In this document: piece after piece, positions 15,292 to 23,092 of the stretch
How positions within the stretch are numbered: position 1 is the stretch's first letter
How the letters are laid out: every line of letters starts with the position of its first letter
Source of the DNA: Planctomycetota bacterium
GTDB taxonomy: Bacteria; Planctomycetota; Planctomycetia; JALXBF01
Assembly: GCA_026991575.1 (NCBI GenBank)
Contig: JALXBF010000136.1
Location: forward strand, 1-45,905
Reading direction: 5' to 3'
Length of the DNA: 45,905 bases
Notes under the pieces: generated by a model
Database searches by the model: none
The model's input: only the letters and a program-made list of their open reading frames with translations
What the model was told of the DNA's origin: nothing
Position numbers and translations under genes: made by a program

Positions 15292-16221
15292 ATGGACCGA
15301 CGACGATCTCGACGAGACTTCCTGAAACTGACGACGACGACCGTGGCGGCGGCCGCCGCCGCTGCCGGTGCGCTTCGGCAACGGACCTGGGCCATGCCGG
15401 ACGGCGCTTCCGGCTCGAGCAGACGGTTTCTCAAAGCGGTGAAGTACGGCATGGTCGGCCCGGGCAAGACGCCGCTTGAGAAGCTAGCGCTGCTGAAAGA
15501 GCTGGGCTACGACGGCGTGGAGATTCCCAGTCCCACGACCCTGGATCTGGAGGCGCTGCGTGCGGCGAGCGAGAAGACGGGCATCCGGGTCCATGGTGTG
15601 GTAAACAGCTACCACTGGCGGTATCCGCTAAGCCATCCAGATCCGGCTGTGCGTAGCCGGTGCCGCAAGGCGTTGGAGCAATCGCTGCGTGACGCCCACT
15701 TCCTGGGTGCCAGCTCAGTACTGCTGGTGCCCGCGGTTGTGCGCAAGGACATCCCGTACGACGAAGCCTACCGGCGGTCGCAGGCAGAGATCCGCAAGGT
15801 GCTGCCGTTGGCCGAAGAGCTCAAGGTGAGGATCCTCTTGGAGAACGTCTGGAACAACTTCCTGCTGAGCCCGCTGGAGTTCGCGCGCTACGTGGACGAG
15901 TTCGAAAGTGACTGGGTTGGTGTCTACTTCGACGTGGGCAATGTCGTCGTTTACGGCTGGCCACAGCACTGGATCCGCATCCTGGGCAAGCGGATCGGCA
16001 AGCTGGACATCAAAGCCTTTAGCAGGCGTATTGCGCGCAGTGAAGGCTTGAGCAAAGGCTTCCGCGTGCCGATTGGGGAAGACGACTGCGACTGGCCCGA
16101 AGTGCGCAAGGAACTCATCGCGCTGGACTACCGTGGCTGGTGCACCGCTGAAGTGCGCGGCGGCGGCCGTGAACGGCTAGCCGAGCTCCTGGCCCGGATG
16201 AATCGCGTGTTGCCGGATTGA
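15292..16221 (+). CDS. Tat-exported TIM-barrel sugar isomerase/epimerase-like protein
   Basis: The start at ATG 15292 is chosen because it places a textbook twin-arginine signal at the N-terminus (RRRSRRDFLKL, then an alanine-rich core). The frame is open to 15235, but that adds an unrelated sequence in front. The mature part is an AP endonuclease 2-type TIM barrel: LLKELGYDGVEIPSP, then LLENVWNNFL (glutamate, metal site), YFDVGNVVVYG (aspartate) and TAEVRGGG (glutamate). These are the usual metal and acid residues of xylose-isomerase-like barrels. Planctomycetes have many such Tat-exported paralogs of unknown substrate. The 309-residue length is typical. It lies about 50 bases after AMMECR1. 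Confidence 0.88.
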   Translation: MDRRRSRRDFLKLTTTTVAAAAAAAGALRQRTWAMPDGASGSSRRFLKAVKYGMVGPGKTPLEKLALLKELGYDGVEIPSPTTLDLEALRAASEKTGIRVHGVVNSYHWRYPLSHPDPAVRSRCRKALEQSLRDAHFLGASSVLLVPAVVRKDIPYDEAYRRSQAEIRKVLPLAEELKVRILLENVWNNFLLSPLEFARYVDEFESDWVGVYFDVGNVVVYGWPQHWIRILGKRIGKLDIKAFSRRIARSEGLSKGFRVPIGEDDCDWPEVRKELIALDYRGWCTAEVRGGGRERLAELLARMNRVLPD

Positions 16222-16284
16222 TCCGTGCGATGGGTCTGAAGGCCGAACGGTTCTTGGCGGCTTTATCCGTGGGGGGCTTTGTCA

Positions 16285-17295
16285 ATGCCGACACGCTACC
16301 GCGTCGTGGTGACGGACTATCTGAACGACGAGCTCGGGCCCGAACGGGTGGTGCTGGCCGGGCTGGCAGAAGTCGAAGCCCTGTGCGCTCGATCTGAAGA
16401 CGAGCTGCGTGGGCGTGTCGAGGATGCCGATGCGTTGCTCGTATACCACTACATCACCATTGGTCCGGCGACCATCGCCCGGCTCCGCCGCTGTAAGGTC
16501 ATCGTGCGTTGCGGCGTGGGTTATGACAACGTGGACCATGTCGCCGCCGCCCGTCGCGGCATCCCCGTAGCGCACATTCCGGACTACGGCAGCGAGGAGG
16601 TGGCTGATACGGCCATCGGCATGATGCTGGCCCTGACCCGTGGCATCACGCTGGCCAACACCCTGCTGCGCACGGGCAGGGCTCCGTGGAACCACCAAGC
16701 CGTCGTCCCGCTCCGACGACTTCGCGGTCGGGTGTTTGCCATCGTTGGGCTTGGCCGGATCGGGACCGCAGTAGCCCTGCGGGCCCGGGCAATCGGCATG
16801 GAGGTCATCTTTTATGACCCGTACAAGCCCAGTGGCTACGAGAAAGCGCTGGGCATCCGGCGCAGCAACACGCTGCGCGAATTGCTCGACCAGGCGTTCG
16901 TGCTGTCGTTGCACTGTCCGCTCACGGAGGAAACCTACCACATGATCGACGCCGGCGCGCTGGCACAGATGCCGCCAGAAAGCTATCTGATTAACACCGC
17001 GAGAGGGGCCATCGTGGACAGTCGTGCCCTGTTGGCCGCGCTGGAGAGCGAACGGCTGGCCGGGGCAGCACTCGACGTGCTTGAGCAAGAGCCACCTGCA
17101 GCGAACGACCCACTGATTGCCGCCTGGCGTGACCCGACGCACCCGGCACACACCCGGCTGATCATCACCCCTCACTCGGCCTTCTACAGCGACGAGAGCA
17201 TCCTTGAGATGCGAGTCAAGAGCGCTACTGCCGTCAGGCTTGCCCTATCCGGCGAACCGATCCCGAACGTCGTCAATCAGCCGGTGACAGGCTGA
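16285..17295 (+). CDS. C-terminal-binding-protein-like D-2-hydroxyacid dehydrogenase
   Basis: NAD-dependent D-2-hydroxyacid dehydrogenase fold. The N-terminal substrate domain contains RCGVGYDNVDH, then the nucleotide domain IVGLGRIGTAVALRARAIG and the catalytic residues Arg (NTARGAIVD), Glu (VLEQEPP) and His (TPHSAFYSD). The pattern HSAFYSDES and the overall layout resemble the CtBP-like branch rather than phosphoglycerate dehydrogenase. There is no ACT domain. The frame allows TTG 16279, but ATG 16285, preceded by a G run, is preferred. The substrate is unknown. It converges on the GroES-like gene. Confidence 0.9.
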   Translation: MPTRYRVVVTDYLNDELGPERVVLAGLAEVEALCARSEDELRGRVEDADALLVYHYITIGPATIARLRRCKVIVRCGVGYDNVDHVAAARRGIPVAHIPDYGSEEVADTAIGMMLALTRGITLANTLLRTGRAPWNHQAVVPLRRLRGRVFAIVGLGRIGTAVALRARAIGMEVIFYDPYKPSGYEKALGIRRSNTLRELLDQAFVLSLHCPLTEETYHMIDAGALAQMPPESYLINTARGAIVDSRALLAALESERLAGAALDVLEQEPPAANDPLIAAWRDPTHPAHTRLIITPHSAFYSDESILEMRVKSATAVRLALSGEPIPNVVNQPVTG

Positions 17296-17381
17296 CCGTC
17301 GTCAGGCAGGCCGGCGTGACAGAGCGCCGCCTCGCTGTCGGTGCGCCCCGCGCTGATGGCGCTCGGCACAGCGGGTGCCGG

Positions 17382-17768
17382 TCAGGAAAGGTCGGGAAGC
17401 TCTCGAATCAGCACCAGAATCGCGGCTTGAGGCACGACGATGAATTCGCGGCCGTCGATCCGGACGTCGACGGCCGGTTCGCGCAGGAAGAGCGCAAGGT
17501 CGCCGACCTGGGCCTGCATTGGAATGTAGTGCTCCCTGCGCACGTGCTCCTTCCAGGGCTCGTCCTCGAACGCCTCAGGACTGGGGATCGGGATCCCCGG
17601 CCCGGTAGCAACGACTCGGCCCGAACCAACCGGATGTTTGCCCACGGCGCTCTGGGGCAGGTATAGGCCAGAGTGCGTGCGCTCCTCGGGCGTCTCGGGT
17701 CGCATGAGGACGCGATCCCCCACGAGGATCACTTCTTTCGATCCGAGACGCAGTGGTTGTTCGCTCAT
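17382..17768 (-). CDS. GroES-like co-chaperonin family protein (orphan, with roof insertion)
   Basis: The start at ATG 17768 (MSEQPLRLGSKEVILVGDRV) gives 128 residues, about 30 more than GroES (about 97). The GroES fold signature is visible: VGDRVLMRPETPEERTHSGLYLP (mobile loop and start of the barrel), GRVVATGPG, VGDLALF, and VRIDGREFIVV near the end. The extra length is an acidic segment (about residues 70-95, PSPEAFEDEPWKEHVRREHY) where GroES has the short roof region. No groEL lies nearby and no CIRCE heat-shock operator is seen upstream. It may be a divergent co-chaperonin paralog. Whether it caps a GroEL ring is unknown. Confidence 0.85.
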   Translation of the reverse strand: MSEQPLRLGSKEVILVGDRVLMRPETPEERTHSGLYLPQSAVGKHPVGSGRVVATGPGIPIPSPEAFEDEPWKEHVRREHYIPMQAQVGDLALFLREPAVDVRIDGREFIVVPQAAILVLIRELPDLS

Positions 17769-17860
17769 CGTCTCGTGCTGTCTCCCCCGGCGCAAGCTAG
17801 CCCTTCTGTCCACCCGACTGATCCGTTAAGTGTACGCCGCTTGGTGCCCGCCGCGCCACC

Positions 17861-18463
17861 TCATCGGCCGTACGTCCCCATCAGTTCTCCCCCGGCCAGC
17901 ACGTGCCCCTTCATGGCGTCTTCCAGTTCCGCACGCCGCGCCCCGGCCGGAAGCTCAAGAACCGTGTCCAGCGCGTACAGCCGGAAGAAGTAGCGGTGCG
18001 GTCGGCCAGGGGGCGGCGCGGGACCGCCGTAGCCAATGCGACCAAAGTCATTCGTGCCCTGCCGCGCGCCGTTGGCGAGCTCCTCGCGCGGCGGTACCGC
18101 TTCCGGTAACTCCCGCACATCAGCCGGGATGTTCCAGATCAGCCAGTGCACCCACGTACCACGTGGGGCGTCCGGATCGTCGCAGATCAGGGCGAAGGAC
18201 TTCGTCCCTTCCGGCGGCTCGCTCCAGCGCAGCGGTGGCGACACATCCTGGCCGTCCGCCGTGTACTTGGCCGGGATCCGTTCGCCCGCCCCAAAAGCGG
18301 TGCTTTCCAGCGTCAGGCTCATAGGAAACTCCTCCACCCCCGATGCTGCCCCGCGGCCGGGCCCTTGGCGCTCAGTCCCGCTGCACGCCAGCAACATCAG
18401 GCACAGGATGCCGATCGTTAGCCGCACATGCAGACGGCCTGTTTCAGATAGGCAAGCATTCAC
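17861..18463 (-). CDS. YbhB/YbcL-type PEBP-family lipoprotein
   Basis: Residues 1-27 form a lipoprotein signal with the lipobox LLAC. GTG 18427 would give a shorter n-region and is an alternative start. The mature protein carries the phosphatidylethanolamine-binding-protein fold: LESTAFGAGERIPAKYT, the ligand-site motif CDDPDAP, HWLIWNIP, YGGPAPPPGRPHRYFFRLYALD and MKGHVL. Bacterial members have no firmly established role; proposals include inhibition of proteases or kinases by analogy with Raf kinase inhibitor protein. Predicted location is a lipid-anchored periplasmic protein. It lies upstream of the GroES-like gene on the same strand, with about 90 bases between. Confidence 0.9.
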   Translation of the reverse strand: MNACLSETGRLHVRLTIGILCLMLLACSGTERQGPGRGAASGVEEFPMSLTLESTAFGAGERIPAKYTADGQDVSPPLRWSEPPEGTKSFALICDDPDAPRGTWVHWLIWNIPADVRELPEAVPPREELANGARQGTNDFGRIGYGGPAPPPGRPHRYFFRLYALDTVLELPAGARRAELEDAMKGHVLAGGELMGTYGR

Positions 18464-18537
18464 GCCTGGTACCTCGGAGAAGCCTCACCCCGCGATCAGG
18501 TCGCGGCAAACAGCGCAGTCCTAGGTGTACTGCCCGG

Positions 18538-18939
18538 TCATAGCTGCGGCCCTGAGCGGCGTCGAGCCGGCACGAACACCGACCCCTCCGGCGCTCCCCA
18601 TGGCCGATTGCCCTCTTGGCCCTTGCGCCGCTTCCACACCCTCGGCCGGCTTGACTCGGCCTCACCGGCCCGCTTTCGTTTGCGCCGCCGCCACCAGCGC
18701 TGCCACCAACGCCGTTGTGTCCTGGGCTTCGTTTGCAATGGCACGTCAACCGAACTGGGCTGTCGTAGCAGCGACAGGGGCAACAGGCTAAGTGTGCCGA
18801 AGAACAAGCTCGCCAGCAACAAGTCACGGCCAGGGCGTTCGGATGCGACGACGATCGCCATCGCCGTGAACGCATAGCCGGCGGTGATCACGAAGCCAAC
18901 CGCCAAGATGCTGGCAAGCGAAACCGTTCGTCGTGCCAT
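18538..18939 (-). CDS. Small membrane protein with two helices and a strongly basic tail
   Basis: About 133 residues. Two hydrophobic helices lie at the N-terminus (VSLASILAVGFVITAGYAF and LLLASLFFGTLSLLPLSLL). The C-terminal half is rich in Arg, Lys and Trp (RRWWQRWWRRRKRKR). The topology suggests both termini in the cytoplasm, with the tail able to bind nucleic acid or acidic lipids. I recognise no family. ATG 18939 is preferred over GTG 18954. The composition is rather extreme, but the two clear helices support a real gene. Confidence 0.55.
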   Translation of the reverse strand: MARRTVSLASILAVGFVITAGYAFTAMAIVVASERPGRDLLLASLFFGTLSLLPLSLLRQPSSVDVPLQTKPRTQRRWWQRWWRRRKRKRAGEAESSRPRVWKRRKGQEGNRPWGAPEGSVFVPARRRSGPQL

Positions 18940-19236
18940 ACGTCTCTCGGTCACACGCAGCGCCCTACAATCCCTACCGGTTCGGACCCGGCGGGACGCG
19001 CCATCAGGATAAGGACTCCAGGGCAGCTATGCAACGGGCGTGCCCGTCGGCCGCTCAGCCGGCCGGCCACCGGCTTACTGGGCACCGGCCCGGTCCGTGC
19101 AAGCTAAGAGGACCACCGTGGTATTCTGTCGGCTTGGGCCCTCTGGGTGACGTGTTGCGTGCCGCCGACTACGGTCAAGAAGTTGCCCCATTTGCACTGC
19201 GGCACAGGCGACGGACACCACACAAAGCGCAGACCA

Positions 19237-19776
19237 ATGAACCGCTCCGTGCTCGCTCACCGCATAGCCCGCGCTTCGCGCCTGAGCGGCCAGTTCCGCC
19301 TGCGCTCGGGCAAGACAAGCAACGTGTACTGGGACAAGTACCGGTTCGAGAGCGATCCGGTGCTGCTGGCTGCCATCACCGACCAGCTCCTTCAGCTTGC
19401 CGCCCACTGCACCTTCGACCGCTATGCCGGGCTGGAGCTGGGCGGTGTGCCGCTGGCCACAGCTCTGTCGCTGCGTAGCGGCGTCCCGTGCGCGTTCGTG
19501 CGCAAGAAGCCGAAAGAGTACGGCACGTGCAACCTGGTCGAGGGTGGCGCCCAGCCGGGAGAACGCCTCCTGGTGGTCGAAGACGTCATCACCACGGCGG
19601 GTCAGGTCGTAGCTTCGGTCAGAGCGCTGCGCGAGCTGGGCTTTGAAATCACCGACGTGCTGTGCGTGATCGACCGCGAAGCCGGTGGTCGGGAGAAGTT
19701 GGCCGAGATCGGCTGCAAGCTTCATCCACTGTTCACCATGCGCGAACTGGAGGCCGCCTGGAACCAGACCACATGA
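19237..19776 (+). CDS. pyrE: Orotate phosphoribosyltransferase
   Basis: PyrE joins orotate and PRPP to make OMP in pyrimidine synthesis. The start at ATG 19237 gives 179 residues and the family-like N-terminus (MNRSVLAHRIARASRLSGQF). The frame is open 30 codons upstream but without family similarity. Motifs: LRSGKTSNVYWDKYR, YAGLELGGVPLATALS, FVRKKPKEYG (catalytic lysines) and the PRPP loop LLVVEDVITTAG. It stands alone, divergent from the small membrane protein, and other pyrimidine genes are not in the window. The upstream region contains no clear attenuator. Confidence 0.95.
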   Translation: MNRSVLAHRIARASRLSGQFRLRSGKTSNVYWDKYRFESDPVLLAAITDQLLQLAAHCTFDRYAGLELGGVPLATALSLRSGVPCAFVRKKPKEYGTCNLVEGGAQPGERLLVVEDVITTAGQVVASVRALRELGFEITDVLCVIDREAGGREKLAEIGCKLHPLFTMRELEAAWNQTT

Positions 19777-20041
19777 CCGGCCCGTACAAGGTTTGGGCAT
19801 CGCCAGGGATGCCCGCGTTGAGCAAGAGCGCAGCGTGGCGTTCGCGGCCGGCCGCAGCGAGGGTCATGAGCCGGTCATAGGAGTTGGCTCCCTTGCATCC
19901 CCCTAGATCACCGCCGCGCGCTGTCGGTGCCACTTCGTGCGTTGCTGTCAGGCACGGGCGAGCTAGGTTTCAGTAGGCGGGCGTTCCGGCCGCCTTCGAT
20001 GGCAAGTCCGGTTATGCGGAAGATGGGGGCTGAACTGGGGG

Positions 20042-20611
20042 ATGAGTAACGTGTCTGCGAAGCGTTCCCTACAGCGGCGCACGGCCTTCAGCCTGATCGA
20101 AGTCGTGGCCGCCACGGTCGTGGCCACCTTGCTGCTGGCCGGAGCAGCCGGATTCTTGTCCTTCTTTGCGCGCTGGTCTGCTCGGGCAAACGACCGCATC
20201 GAGCAAGCACTGGGAACGACCATTGCGCTGGAGCGACTGCATCTGGAGCTGCAGCAAGCAACGGCGTTCTACACCATCGAGCAAGCGGTTGTCGAGTTCC
20301 GCCACCCCGATCTAGACGGCGACGGCCAGGACGAGGTGATCCGCTGGTCCTGGAGCGGCACTGCGGGCGATCCCCTGGTCCGAACGGTTCTGCGGAACGG
20401 GGTGGTCCGACAGCAAGCCGACGCGTCGCCCCCTCTTAGCAACTTTTCCCTGGAATACTGGATCCGCCAGGAACAGGATCAGACCACGGGCAGCACGAAG
20501 CAGTACCTGGTACTCGTGCTGGCGACGGCTTCGGATACGCTCATCCCTGAGCCTCGTGAGTTTCGCAAGGCCACGGTGTTGCTGAACCGCGTGGACGTAA
20601 CGGGGCTATAG
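20042..20611 (+). CDS. Minor pseudopilin, GspJ/PilW-like
   Basis: The 189-residue protein has a class III signal: a basic leader ending RRTA, then FSLIEVVAATVVATLLLAGA. Phe1 and Glu5 are conserved but the residue before the cut is Ala and not Gly. The helix is followed by a C-terminal globular domain (about 130 residues) with the EYWIRQ and VLLNRVDV strands seen in GspJ/PilW-like minor pilins. Start ATG 20042 sits directly after GGGGG; the GTG at 20051 has better spacing. It begins the minor pseudopilin block (J, I, K/X, H-like), likely the tip complex that initiates assembly. Confidence 0.85.
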   Translation: MSNVSAKRSLQRRTAFSLIEVVAATVVATLLLAGAAGFLSFFARWSARANDRIEQALGTTIALERLHLELQQATAFYTIEQAVVEFRHPDLDGDGQDEVIRWSWSGTAGDPLVRTVLRNGVVRQQADASPPLSNFSLEYWIRQEQDQTTGSTKQYLVLVLATASDTLIPEPREFRKATVLLNRVDVTGL

Positions 20612-20613
20612 CG

Positions 20614-21156
20614 ATGCGCTTGCCTCAGCGTGCCGAGTCGCTGCGCCATTGCCGACCGGCTGGGCGGCGTGCAGCGCTGAGCTACTTGGAAACCATGGTC
20701 TCCGCGGCGCTGATCAGCATGGTGGTGATCGCTGCATGCCGCGTGCTTGCCGGGAGTGCGCACGGTTTGCTGGTCTCGGAAGCCCTGCTGCACGGCGCGC
20801 AGCTTGCGGACGAGCTGATGGCCGAGGTGCTCACGCAACCATACGAGGATCGGGACGAACCAGGTGGGTTCGGGTTGGAAGCGGGGGAGTCGGGCACGAG
20901 TCGCAGCGAGTTCGACGACGTCGATGACTACAACGGCTGGGACGCATCGCCACCGCAGGCAAAGAACGGCAAGCAGCTCGCTGGCTACGGGGGGTACCGC
21001 CGCACTGTCGTGGTCGAGCAGGTGTCGGACTCGGATCTGCAAACGGTGGTCCCTGTGGGGTCTAGCTCATTCAAGCGGGTCACGGTCTGCGTGTACTACG
21101 GCAGTCGGCTCGTGGCAAAACGGCAAGTGGTGATGAGTCGTAATGCGGAGAACTGA
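20614..21156 (+). CDS. Minor pseudopilin, GspI/PilV-like
   Basis: Begins two bases after the J-like gene. The leader ends RRAA, followed by LSYLETMVSAALISMVVIAA: Glu5 is present, Leu replaces Phe1 and Ala stands at -1. The helix is short and the globular part (about 140 residues) contains ELMAEVLTQPYEDRDEPGG, the usual I/V-type region after the helix, and a long acidic loop (EFDDVDDYNGWD) that could bind calcium. The C-terminal strand pair (VTVCVYYGSRLVAKRQVVM) fits. It overlaps the next gene by 14 bases. Confidence 0.85.
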   Translation: MRLPQRAESLRHCRPAGRRAALSYLETMVSAALISMVVIAACRVLAGSAHGLLVSEALLHGAQLADELMAEVLTQPYEDRDEPGGFGLEAGESGTSRSEFDDVDDYNGWDASPPQAKNGKQLAGYGGYRRTVVVEQVSDSDLQTVVPVGSSSFKRVTVCVYYGSRLVAKRQVVMSRNAEN

Positions 21157-22438
21157 TCCAGCCAATCAGGGGCATGCTTCCCGTGACGGGATAGGGCCAG
21201 TCTGTTCGATGGTTCCGCGCGCCGGGGCCGTTACGTTCTTCCTGGTCATGGTGCTGGCGGCCCTCACCCTGGCCACCTCGATTGCCCTGGTTACCGGGAC
21301 TATGGCTGGGCGTGAGGCGTGCGCGGCATTGCAGGAGGGTGGTCAGTTTGATTGGACGCTGCGGTCGGGAATCCAGTGGGCGTTATGGCGTGTTTACGGT
21401 GATGCCAACTGGAGAACAACCTTGCCGGTCGGCCCTGACGACGCCTGGCTGACAGCCCCGATGAGCGTGGGTGGAACGACGTTTATGGTCTATGGCTTCG
21501 ATCCCGTGGACGGTGACTTCGCCGACGATCCTACGGATCCGGTAGCGCTGAGGGTGCAAGCGGCGCTGGGAGAGACAACGGCCGAGTGTACAGCAACGCT
21601 CGAACCGTATCCTCACCCGGCACTTGCTTATGCCGTGTTCTCATCGGAGAACCACATCCTGTTCAAGAACGGGCCGGTGCTTCAGGCTCCGGTGCGGGGC
21701 AACGCAGCGTTGGATGATGACGGTAAGACGGTCGTGGACGTCTCAGCCGGGGGCAGGCTTGAGACCGTTCAGGGCGCCTCGGTCAAGGGCAACCTCTTGC
21801 CGTACACTACGTTTGTGCCGCAGGCCATGCCGGAGGTGAAGCCGGATTTTGGCTGGTATGCTGCTCGCGCGACCGTGTTACCGGACACCTCAATCAGCCG
21901 CGCCTCGCTGACCGAGACGGCATTGATCATCGATGGCAACCGGTTCGCACCGAACCCGAACGGCATCTACTTGATCGACGGAGGATACGACTCCGTCAGC
22001 TTGAAGGACGTCTACCTCAGGGGCACGCTCCTGATCCGGCACGCCGAAGGCGTCTCTATCACCGGCGGCTTTCGCTGTGACATTGGACCACTCGGCGGTC
22101 CCACGCTCCTGGCCAGAACGATGGCGCGCACGATGGTGAAGATCGACATCAGTGTCGGGCAGCTGGACGAGGCGGCCGACCAGGTGGACTACAACGGGGA
22201 CGGCGATAGGCGGGACGTGATCCCGTGCCAGCTCACCGGCATGCTGTGGACCAATCGGAAGCTACAGCTTCAGCCCAGCGTTCCGATCGTCAGCGAGGGG
22301 CTGCTGGTGGGGAAGCACATTCACATTTACGGGCCCGTAGAGCTGCGGAAGTTCCCGGGTCAGGAAAGCTGGCGTCAGCCGGGCATGCTCGGGCCCGGAC
22401 TCCGTCTGCGTCCCGGCAGCGTGAGGCGAATCCGATGA
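21143..22438 (+). CDS. PilX/GspK-like pilus assembly protein with beta-helix-like domain
   Basis: 431 residues from ATG 21143. ATG 21209 (MVPRAGAVTFFLVMVLA) is an alternative that leaves just the leader and helix. The N-terminal segment RAGAVTFFLVMVLAALTLATSIAL has a Gly-Ala cut-like site and no Glu5, as in PilX and GspK. The large remainder contains LEPYPHPALAYAVFSSENHILFKNG followed by repeated short strands (GNAALDDDG, VKGNLLPYTTF, LKDVYLRGTLLIRH), which resemble a right-handed beta-helix and differ from the alpha-domain of GspK. It may crown the pseudopilus tip. Homology is inferred from the N-terminus and position only. Confidence 0.75.
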   Translation: MRRTDPANQGHASRDGIGPVCSMVPRAGAVTFFLVMVLAALTLATSIALVTGTMAGREACAALQEGGQFDWTLRSGIQWALWRVYGDANWRTTLPVGPDDAWLTAPMSVGGTTFMVYGFDPVDGDFADDPTDPVALRVQAALGETTAECTATLEPYPHPALAYAVFSSENHILFKNGPVLQAPVRGNAALDDDGKTVVDVSAGGRLETVQGASVKGNLLPYTTFVPQAMPEVKPDFGWYAARATVLPDTSISRASLTETALIIDGNRFAPNPNGIYLIDGGYDSVSLKDVYLRGTLLIRHAEGVSITGGFRCDIGPLGGPTLLARTMARTMVKIDISVGQLDEAADQVDYNGDGDRRDVIPCQLTGMLWTNRKLQLQPSVPIVSEGLLVGKHIHIYGPVELRKFPGQESWRQPGMLGPGLRLRPGSVRRIR

Positions 22439-22965
22439 ACCGAGCACGGTCGCGACCGCTTCGCTCCGGTTTCACCTATGCCGACGTCATGGTCGCGCTC
22501 TTGATGGTGGCGATCCTGGCCGCCGTCGCCTGGCCTTCGCTTCATAGCTATGCGTCTCGCCAAAAGCTGGTCCAGGCGGGCCGGCGGCTGGCAGCCGATC
22601 TGCGCTGGTCGCGGTTGCGTGCGGTGCGCAAGCGGCAAACGATCACGGTGAGGTTCTCGATCCGCGAAAACAGCTACACCTTCCCAGGACAGGCCGACCC
22701 GCTCCGCAAGCAGACTCCGTACCGCGTGGTGCTAGGGACTTTCAGTCCCGGCGTCCGGATCGCCGCCGTCTCCTTTGCCAACCTCCGTCTAAGCTGGTCT
22801 CCGCAGGGGCTGCCGTCACAGGCTGGCGAGATCCTGCTGCGTTACGGCAGCTGGCGGATACGCGTCACCGTAAACCCAGCCGGCACGGTGAAACTTAGCG
22901 AGGTGTGGACCGAACAGAGCACGGCGTCTGACTCGACGCCGATGCCCATGCGCATTGGCCCATGA
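22435..22965 (+). CDS. Minor pseudopilin, GspH/FimT-like
   Basis: ATG 22435 overlaps the preceding stop (ATGA). 176 residues. The class III signal is LRSG followed by FTYADVMVALLMVAILAAVAWPSL. Gly is at -1 but position 5 is Asp in place of the near-invariant Glu. The C-terminal domain has the GspH/FimT features: helix RRLAADLRWSRLRAVRKRQTI, strand ITVRFSIRENSYTFPG, and a final strand with YGSWRIRVTVNPAGTVKLS. It closes the minor pseudopilin block and converges on the HD-GYP gene with about 125 bases between stops. Confidence 0.87.
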   Translation: MNRARSRPLRSGFTYADVMVALLMVAILAAVAWPSLHSYASRQKLVQAGRRLAADLRWSRLRAVRKRQTITVRFSIRENSYTFPGQADPLRKQTPYRVVLGTFSPGVRIAAVSFANLRLSWSPQGLPSQAGEILLRYGSWRIRVTVNPAGTVKLSEVWTEQSTASDSTPMPMRIGP

Positions 22966-23092
22966 CGCTCGGCCGCGACGTGTCGGACAGCGGTTAGCTT
23001 CAGCGCTGGTCTCTGGTGAACGCGGCAGGCGGTGGCGGTACGACACTCTCGAAAGCCGTTCTGAAACGGGCAGACAGTGCTGTCGACGGCGA

